From assembly GCA_964531805.1 (NCBI GenBank), contig CAZHGE010000089.1, positions 1-10,886 on the forward strand: a stretch of 10,886 bases of DNA. The letters run 5' to 3'. The DNA is from RGIG8767 sp964531805 (lineage in GTDB: Bacteria; Bacillota; Clostridia; Lachnospirales; Lachnospiraceae). Position numbers and translations under genes: made by a program. Numbering within the stretch: position 1 is the first letter of the stretch; each line of letters opens with the position of its first letter. The notes beneath the pieces are model-generated. The model was not told the origin of the DNA. It ran no database searches and saw only the letters and a program-made list of their open reading frames with translations. Positions 6,505 through 10,886 of the stretch are shown piece by piece.

Positions 6505-7464
6505 CTACAGTTCTAACTGTTTTTTACATTCTTCCAAACGGGCTGTGGCGTACTCTTCCTGATACGCAATGGAAAGCAACGCCTGTGTCTCATTGACCGC
6601 ATTATAAAACCACATACCGGCTTCGCTATAATCCTTTTTCGTAAAGTAATACTCACCGATCTCATAGCACATTTCGCTGCTGCCATCTAACGCGGTTACC
6701 TTAAGTGCATATTTCATAAATGCCGCATCGTTGGCTGTCAAACGGTAATATCTTGCAAGCACGCTGCACGCCTGCTTCAATTCATCAGTGTCTTCTGTTT
6801 CTTCCGTCCATGCGATGAAAAAAGGCTCCGCCGCTTTAAAATCTTCTAATGCGCCTGTAATATATAATTCCTTTGCATAAATCTCCCGTAAACGTTTGGA
6901 CAAAGGCTCTCCTTTTTCTACCATGGAAGCAAATACCTTCAAATCCCTGCTGCCATGCCCTGCGGACGGTTTATGAATAATTTCAATATCACTGTCAAAT
7001 ACCACCGGTTCTAAAGCCACCGCTTCATGAATTCGTTCCTGCCATACAAACTGGCGCACACGTTTATACAGTTTCGGTCGATACTCCTTATCAAAACTAT
7101 AAATCGTATTATTTTCCAACTGATTACAGTAATACATCTGCACAATTTCAACTTCCGGAATCAATGCCTCTTTTAAATCCAGAAATCTCTGACGATTTTC
7201 CTCATCCAGCCTCTCATCTGCATCCGCACTGTAAATGTAGTCCATTGTTGCCTTAGAAAAAGCAAAATTTCGTGCAGCCGCAAAATCATCAATCCATACA
7301 AAATCATAGACTTTATCCGTGTACTTTGATGCAATGGACTTAGTCGCATCCGTAGAACCAGTATCTACAATAATAATTTCATCCGCAATCTGCTTTAAAC
7401 AATCCAGACAATCCGCCAGATTCTTTTCTTCATTTTTTACAATCATGCACACGCTAATAGTCAT
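6505..7464 (-). CDS. Family-2 glycosyltransferase with C-terminal helical repeats
   Basis: This 319-residue protein starts TISVCMIVKNEEKNLADCL (2-20), the opening of a GT-A family-2 glycosyltransferase. EIIIVDTGSTDAT (29-41) follows, then a donor and metal site DADE (81-84), and WQERIHEAV with a later His-containing segment (KPSAGHGSR), as in GT2 proteins that act on peptide or cell-surface acceptors. The C-terminal third (about 200-319) is made of helical pairs resembling tetratricopeptide repeats, which often bind a partner or acceptor. There is no membrane segment, so it is probably cytosolic. The frame is open up to 7509, but the ATG at 7464 has a near-perfect AAGGAGG at 6 bases and gives the standard N-terminus. 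It lies 76 bases after dusB with no terminator between. Donor and acceptor sugars cannot be told from sequence. Confidence 0.88.
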   Translation of the reverse strand: MTISVCMIVKNEEKNLADCLDCLKQIADEIIIVDTGSTDATKSIASKYTDKVYDFVWIDDFAAARNFAFSKATMDYIYSADADERLDEENRQRFLDLKEALIPEVEIVQMYYCNQLENNTIYSFDKEYRPKLYKRVRQFVWQERIHEAVALEPVVFDSDIEIIHKPSAGHGSRDLKVFASMVEKGEPLSKRLREIYAKELYITGALEDFKAAEPFFIAWTEETEDTDELKQACSVLARYYRLTANDAAFMKYALKVTALDGSSEMCYEIGEYYFTKKDYSEAGMWFYNAVNETQALLSIAYQEEYATARLEECKKQLEL

Positions 7465-7470
7465 GATTTC

Positions 7471-7477
7471 CCTCCTT
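7471..7477 (-). promoter_or_regulatory. Ribosome binding site deciding the glycosyltransferase start
   Basis: On the minus strand this reads AAGGAGG, 6 bases before the ATG at 7464. It fixes the start 15 codons inside the longest open frame. Confidence 0.85.
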
Positions 7478-7540
7478 AGTTCATCACATCCATACGAAGC
7501 ATACGTCAAGCGATTTCTTCACAGTCGCCGTCATAATCCT

Positions 7541-8506
7541 CTACACAAAAATCTTCTCTACAATTGCCAGAATGTCATCCATATTTTCCATTTCGTTGAT
7601 CTTGGCACGCAATTTTGTCGAACCTGGATAGCCCGCACTGTACCAGGAAATATGCTTACGCATCTCCCTGACCGCGGTATACTCACCCTTATACTCAATC
7701 TGTAATGCCGCATGCTTTAAAATCGCTTCTTTTACTTCCTGTGGTGTTGCTTTGGCACACCGCTGTCCCGTCTGTTCAAAATGAACCAATTCACGGAATA
7801 AAAACGGGTTGCCTCTTACTGCCCGTCCGACCATCACACCATCACAGCCGGTCTGCTCCACCAGTTTCTGTGCTGACTCAATATCTGTCACATCTCCATT
7901 TCCTATAACAGGGATTTTTACAGCATCCTTTACACGGGCAATAATCTCCCAATCCGCTTTTCCTGAATAATATTGCTCTCTGGTTCTTCCATGAACAGCT
8001 ACTGCTGCCGCACCACACGCCTCTGCAATTTTTGCAATCTCCACTGCATTGACATTATTTTCATCAAAACCTTTTCGAATCTTAACAGTAACCGGCTTCT
8101 CAATCGCTTTTACCAAGGAAGTCACAATTTCTTCTACCAATTTGGGATTTTTCATGAGCGCCGACCCTTCATGATTATTCACCACCTTGGGAACCGGACA
8201 ACCCATATTCACATCCAGGATAGAAAATGGCCGTTCCTCAATGCGCTTTGCCATTTCTCCCATAATCACCGGATCGGAACCAAACAACTGTAAAGAAACA
8301 GGTCCTTCATCCGGATGAATCTCCATTAATTGATCCGTATTTTTATTGTTGTAGTAAATGGCTTTGGCGCTGACCATTTCCATACAAACCAATCCCGCGC
8401 CTTGTTCTTTACATAATAAACGAAAAGGCAGGTCTGATACGCCTGCCATAGGAGCCAGTATATAACGGTTTTCAAGCTCTACATTTCCGATTTTTAACGT
8501 TTTCAT
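7541..8506 (-). CDS. dusB: tRNA-dihydrouridine synthase B
   Basis: This 321-residue flavoenzyme reduces specific uridines of tRNA to dihydrouridine using FMN and NAD(P)H. The TIM-barrel part opens with ILAPMAGVSDLPFR (16-29), the FMN-binding first strand. The catalytic Cys103 lies in NMGCPVPKV (100-108), with KIRKG (142-146) next. HGRTREQ (172-178), IGNGDV (201-206) and GRAVRGNPF complete the FMN-phosphate and tRNA-contact signature of the Dus family. The C-terminal helical domain is present, so the protein looks intact. A GGAG site precedes the ATG by 6 bases, and the gene starts 3 bases after the stop of the small upstream gene, implying coupled translation. A dus gene near greA and lysS is a frequent Clostridia arrangement; here two extra genes sit between. 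Assignment to the DusB subgroup rests on overall resemblance. Confidence 0.95.
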   Translation of the reverse strand: MKTLKIGNVELENRYILAPMAGVSDLPFRLLCKEQGAGLVCMEMVSAKAIYYNNKNTDQLMEIHPDEGPVSLQLFGSDPVIMGEMAKRIEERPFSILDVNMGCPVPKVVNNHEGSALMKNPKLVEEIVTSLVKAIEKPVTVKIRKGFDENNVNAVEIAKIAEACGAAAVAVHGRTREQYYSGKADWEIIARVKDAVKIPVIGNGDVTDIESAQKLVEQTGCDGVMVGRAVRGNPFLFRELVHFEQTGQRCAKATPQEVKEAILKHAALQIEYKGEYTAVREMRKHISWYSAGYPGSTKLRAKINEMENMDDILAIVEKIFV

Positions 8507-8509
8507 AGT

Positions 8510-8869
8510 TTACTCCGTTTCGAGTTCTGCCAGCAGTTCGTCCGCGTCCTCATGCAAGAATAATACTCGATAATATAAGGACAGCGACTGCAATAGTTCC
8601 TGCTTGGTGTCACGGATTTTACGAACTAAAAGTCCGCTGCCAATCTCATCATACAAATAATCTTCGGGTGCAGCATCTGTTTCCATTTCCAAATTGCCAT
8701 CTTCATCAAAACAAAAGGTAAAAATGCCACCCACTTCTTCTGTAAAAAGCACACAGATAATGTGCAGTTCTTCTTTGATAGACTCTGGAATCTTATCAAA
8801 ATCCTTATTAAAATAATATTTCTTTTCATATGCGTTTGCGCCACATAACACGATTTTTTTCTGTTCCAT
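8510..8869 (-). CDS. Small acidic protein of unknown function (possibly DUF6145)
   Basis: This 119-residue acidic protein starts MEQKKIVLCGANAYEKKYYFN. The opening and the later LHIICVLFTEEVGGIFTFCF, DYLYDEIGSG and LLQSLSLYYRVLF segments resemble a small Lachnospiraceae family that I believe is DUF6145. That name is from memory and unchecked. The frame is open to 8917 with another ATG there. The internal ATG at 8869 is preferred because it gives the family-like N-terminus and lies 4 bases after the birA stop, so it can be translated by coupling; its own AGGA is too close to be ideal. No catalytic motif, signal peptide or membrane segment is visible. It sits 3 bases before dusB. The function is unknown; co-expression with birA and dusB is the only hint. 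Confidence 0.7.
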   Translation of the reverse strand: MEQKKIVLCGANAYEKKYYFNKDFDKIPESIKEELHIICVLFTEEVGGIFTFCFDEDGNLEMETDAAPEDYLYDEIGSGLLVRKIRDTKQELLQSLSLYYRVLFLHEDADELLAELETE

Positions 8870-8873
8870 TTTC

Positions 8874-9731
8874 CTACACGTATCCGTACAATCCCCGTAC
8901 CGATACTTCTCCTGCATAAATTGCTGTCACATCTCCACTTGGAAGTGCTACCAGCAGTTCTCCTTTTTCATTGATTCCTTGGGAAATACCAGTAAATTCC
9001 CCTTTTGGATCTAATACCTTTACTCCCTTATTCAGGCTGACCAGCCATTCATTGTATTCTGTCATCAAATCAGAAAGATCCTGCTTTTGTAAAAATAACT
9101 GATAATACTCTTCAAATGCAGCCAAAATACGTTCTAAAAGGAAATCCCGGTCAAGTATTTCTCTTTCATCGGTATTCTCTGAACTTTGCATTTTCTGCCC
9201 GTTCACTGATTTTCGTGTATTCTTCTCCGGCATTATGATCCACTTTCTTTTTTCCAGTAAAAGTGAAGTCGCACTGCCCTCCAGTTCCACCGGTATACTT
9301 GTCTGATTCACATTGACACCGGTTCCTACCACAACAAAATCAATCCCGCCATCTCTTAACTGCATTTCCGTTAAAATGCCACACACCTTTTTTCCGTTTA
9401 CCACCACATCATTTGGCCACTTAATATACGCATCCAATCCTGTCAACCGGCGAACGGCTTTTGTCACCGCCATTGCCATAAGCAATGTAATCTGTGGTGC
9501 TGTATCCGGCTTTAGTTTCGGTCTAAGCAATAAGGAAAAAAGCAGCGAAGTACCAGCCGTACTTTCCCAACTGCGCCCTCGTCGTCCTTTTCCCGCAGTC
9601 TGGATATCTGCCGTTACAATAGTCCCTTCCGGCGCACCTTCCAATGCCAGCCTGCTGATGTCATTACTGGTTGAATCCGTCATTTCTTTATGTACACGGT
9701 TTTTTAACCATTTTGTATGAAACTCATTCAT
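8874..9731 (-). CDS. birA: Biotin--[acetyl-CoA-carboxylase] ligase, monofunctional
   Basis: This 285-residue enzyme activates biotin to biotinyl-AMP and attaches it to the lysine of biotin carrier proteins. The catalytic domain begins near residue 5. DSTSNDI (19-25) is followed by the biotin/AMP loop GKGRRGRSW (47-55), then KWPNDVVVNGKKVCGILTE (104-122) and VVGTGVNVN (134-142). The SH3-like C-terminal domain (about 234-285) ends with AGEVSVRGLYGYV. The N-terminal winged-helix domain of bifunctional BirA repressors is absent, and only 38 bases separate it from argF, so it is a class I enzyme that should not repress transcription. Residues 161-192, between the two domains, form a charged, low-complexity insert that I do not expect in the family. 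The start ATG has only a weak AGAG site. The gene is probably co-transcribed from argF. Confidence 0.93.
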   Translation of the reverse strand: MNEFHTKWLKNRVHKEMTDSTSNDISRLALEGAPEGTIVTADIQTAGKGRRGRSWESTAGTSLLFSLLLRPKLKPDTAPQITLLMAMAVTKAVRRLTGLDAYIKWPNDVVVNGKKVCGILTEMQLRDGGIDFVVVGTGVNVNQTSIPVELEGSATSLLLEKRKWIIMPEKNTRKSVNGQKMQSSENTDEREILDRDFLLERILAAFEEYYQLFLQKQDLSDLMTEYNEWLVSLNKGVKVLDPKGEFTGISQGINEKGELLVALPSGDVTAIYAGEVSVRGLYGYV

Positions 9732-9769
9732 ATTGTCTCTTTCAAAACGCCTCTTGAGGTCTATACCTC

Positions 9770-10768
9770 TTATTCAAATTTAGCACCAAGTGTCGCTGCA
9801 ATTACCGCCTTAATCGTATGCATACGGTTTTCCGCTTCGTCAAATACGATGGACGCTGGTGACTCAAATACTTCATCTGTTACTTCTAATTCATTAAAGC
9901 CAAACTGTGCCCCTTTTTCTGCACCAATCTTTGTTTTTAAATCATGGAAAGCCGGCAGACAGTGCATAAACTTTGCATTCTCACCAGCACGTTTCATCAC
10001 ATCTGCAGTTACCTTGTATGGTGTAAGGTCTTTGATTCTCTCTTCCCATGCTTCATCCGGTTCACCCATGGATACCCATACATCCGTATAAACAACATCC
10101 TGATTCTTTGTTCCTTCGATTGGGTCCTCCGTTAAAACAATGGTTCCGCCATTTTCCTTGGCAATTTCTTCACACTGCGCCACTAATGCCGGGTCCGGGA
10201 AATACTTCTTATCTGAGCAAAGTGTCAGATGCATACCCATTTTTGCACAAGTTACCATCCATGAATTTGCCATATTGTAACGGGCATCCCCCATGTATAC
10301 GATACGAATGCCTTTGATTTTACCAAAATGCTCACGAATGGTTAACAGGTCCGCCAACATCTGAGTTGGATGGAATTCATTTGTCAAGCCATTCCACACA
10401 GGAACTCCTGCATACTCAGCCAGTTCTTCTACAATTGTCTGCTCAAAACCACGGTATTCAATGCCTTCATACATACGTCCTAATACTCTTGCAGTATCCG
10501 CAGTACTTTCTTTTTTACCAATCTGTGACGCTGCAGGCTCTAAATAAGTTGTTCCCATACCAAGATCATGCGCTGCCACTTCAAAAGAACAACGTGTTCT
10601 CGTACTTGTCTTTTCAAAAATAAGAGCGATGTTCTTACCACGCAGCACATCCATTCTCTCACCTTTTTTCTTTTTATCCTTAAGCATTGCTGCTAAATCT
10701 ACTAAATATAAAATCTCTTCCGGTGTGTAATCCAAAAGTTTTAAAAAATGGCGTCCTTCTAAGTTCAT
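9770..10768 (-). CDS. argF: Ornithine carbamoyltransferase
   Basis: This 332-residue enzyme joins carbamoyl phosphate and ornithine to citrulline in arginine biosynthesis. The carbamoyl-phosphate loop STRTR lies at 55-59, HPTQ at 133-136, the ornithine-binding DVWVSMG at 229-235, and HCLPAFHD with the active-site Cys at 269-276. Length and motifs are complete. A longer frame starts with TTG at 10789, but the ATG at 10768 has a GGAGGG site (10776-10781) at 7 bases and gives the usual N-terminus. A good promoter lies just upstream, so it is probably the first gene of the run. The same enzyme can work catabolically as ArcB. The absence of arginine deiminase or carbamate kinase genes in the window leaves the anabolic role as the default. 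No clear arginine-repressor box was found. Confidence 0.96.
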   Translation of the reverse strand: MNLEGRHFLKLLDYTPEEILYLVDLAAMLKDKKKKGERMDVLRGKNIALIFEKTSTRTRCSFEVAAHDLGMGTTYLEPAASQIGKKESTADTARVLGRMYEGIEYRGFEQTIVEELAEYAGVPVWNGLTNEFHPTQMLADLLTIREHFGKIKGIRIVYMGDARYNMANSWMVTCAKMGMHLTLCSDKKYFPDPALVAQCEEIAKENGGTIVLTEDPIEGTKNQDVVYTDVWVSMGEPDEAWEERIKDLTPYKVTADVMKRAGENAKFMHCLPAFHDLKTKIGAEKGAQFGFNELEVTDEVFESPASIVFDEAENRMHTIKAVIAATLGAKFE

Positions 10769-10775
10769 ATTGCAA

Positions 10776-10781
10776 CCCTCC
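10776..10781 (-). promoter_or_regulatory. Ribosome binding site deciding the argF start
   Basis: On the minus strand this reads GGAGGG, 7 bases before the ATG at 10768. The alternative TTG at 10789 lies upstream of it and has no comparable site. Confidence 0.8.
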
Positions 10782-10804
10782 GCAATCAAAAATAATAGAT
10801 TTTT

Positions 10805-10833
10805 ATTATATAATATTTTTTAAAGTATCACAA
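10805..10833 (-). promoter_or_regulatory. Sigma-A promoter of argF
   Basis: On the minus strand a -35 TTGTGA (10828-10833) and a perfect -10 TATAAT (10805-10810) are separated by exactly 17 A/T-rich bases. The transcript would start near 10798, about 30 bases before argF. It is the best promoter in the window and probably drives argF and the genes behind it. Confidence 0.8.
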
Positions 10834-10840
10834 GAACACA

Positions 10841-10886
10841 GAGTTTGCTTTGCAAACTCTCGCGCCGAGCGCGGTTGCGTAGCAAC
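10841..10886. repeat. Cluster of three perfect mini-hairpins at the window edge
   Basis: Three perfect inverted repeats follow each other almost without gaps. They are GAGTTTGC/GCAAACTC (10841-10859), CGCGC/GCGCG (10861-10873) and GTTGC/GCAAC (10874-10886), and each has a three-base loop. The cluster is GC-rich beside an AT-rich promoter and is cut by the window end. It resembles a dispersed intergenic palindromic repeat. The outer 8-bp hairpin might also serve as a terminator for a gene beyond the edge, but only a poor T-run follows. Confidence 0.55.

Noticed and set aside
9756..9769. Short GAGGT/ACCTC hairpin after the argF stop as a terminator
   Set aside because: The stem is only 5 bp and no T-run follows it on the minus strand, so argF and birA are more likely co-transcribed.
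1..10886. CRISPR array, tRNA or rRNA gene
   Set aside because: No regularly spaced repeats of CRISPR type, no cloverleaf with a CCA end or T-loop consensus, and no rRNA-like stretch was seen on either strand by eye.

Overview
The window looks like a low-GC Gram-positive chromosome, most likely an anaerobic Clostridia of the Lachnospiraceae type. The basis is strong GGAGG-type ribosome sites, tight co-directional gene packing, and a dusB / greA / lysS housekeeping neighbourhood next to a Lachnospiraceae-style small protein of unknown function. This is a judgement from gene content; no search was run.

Right part (about 3426-10886, all minus strand, read right to left). argF (ornithine carbamoyltransferase) has a good promoter and ribosome site. 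It is followed by a monofunctional biotin ligase (birA), a small unknown protein that may belong to DUF6145, dusB, a family-2 glycosyltransferase with a helical-repeat tail, an unrecognised protein of about 273 residues, greA, and lysS. The gaps between birA, the small protein and dusB are only 3-4 bases, which suggests coupled translation. A strong hairpin terminator follows greA. lysS therefore probably has its own promoter in a 159-base leader that contains two further perfect inverted repeats.

Left part (about 1-3425). This AT-richer stretch carries a three-gene minus-strand operon with overlapping genes: a SMEK-domain protein, a 75-residue middle component and a 573-residue ABC-type ATPase related to DUF2326 proteins. 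Together these match the predicted ABC-three-component (ABC-3C) conflict systems, which are widely suspected of anti-phage or anti-plasmid defence. The operon has a recognisable sigma-A-type promoter. An upstream terminator insulates it from lysS, and a bidirectional terminator shared with a plus-strand ribbon-helix-helix gene ends it. The 3' end of lysS is a known type of integration site for mobile elements. The short stretch just after lysS holds iterated TACGCC-type repeats, and the lysS frame stays open there for 30 codons past the stop. The ABC-3C operon may therefore be cargo at the end of an element integrated behind lysS, but no integrase and no second attachment site are visible.

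The right edge is a compact cluster of three perfect hairpins, each with a three-base loop, just upstream of the argF promoter. It looks like a dispersed palindromic repeat cut by the window end.
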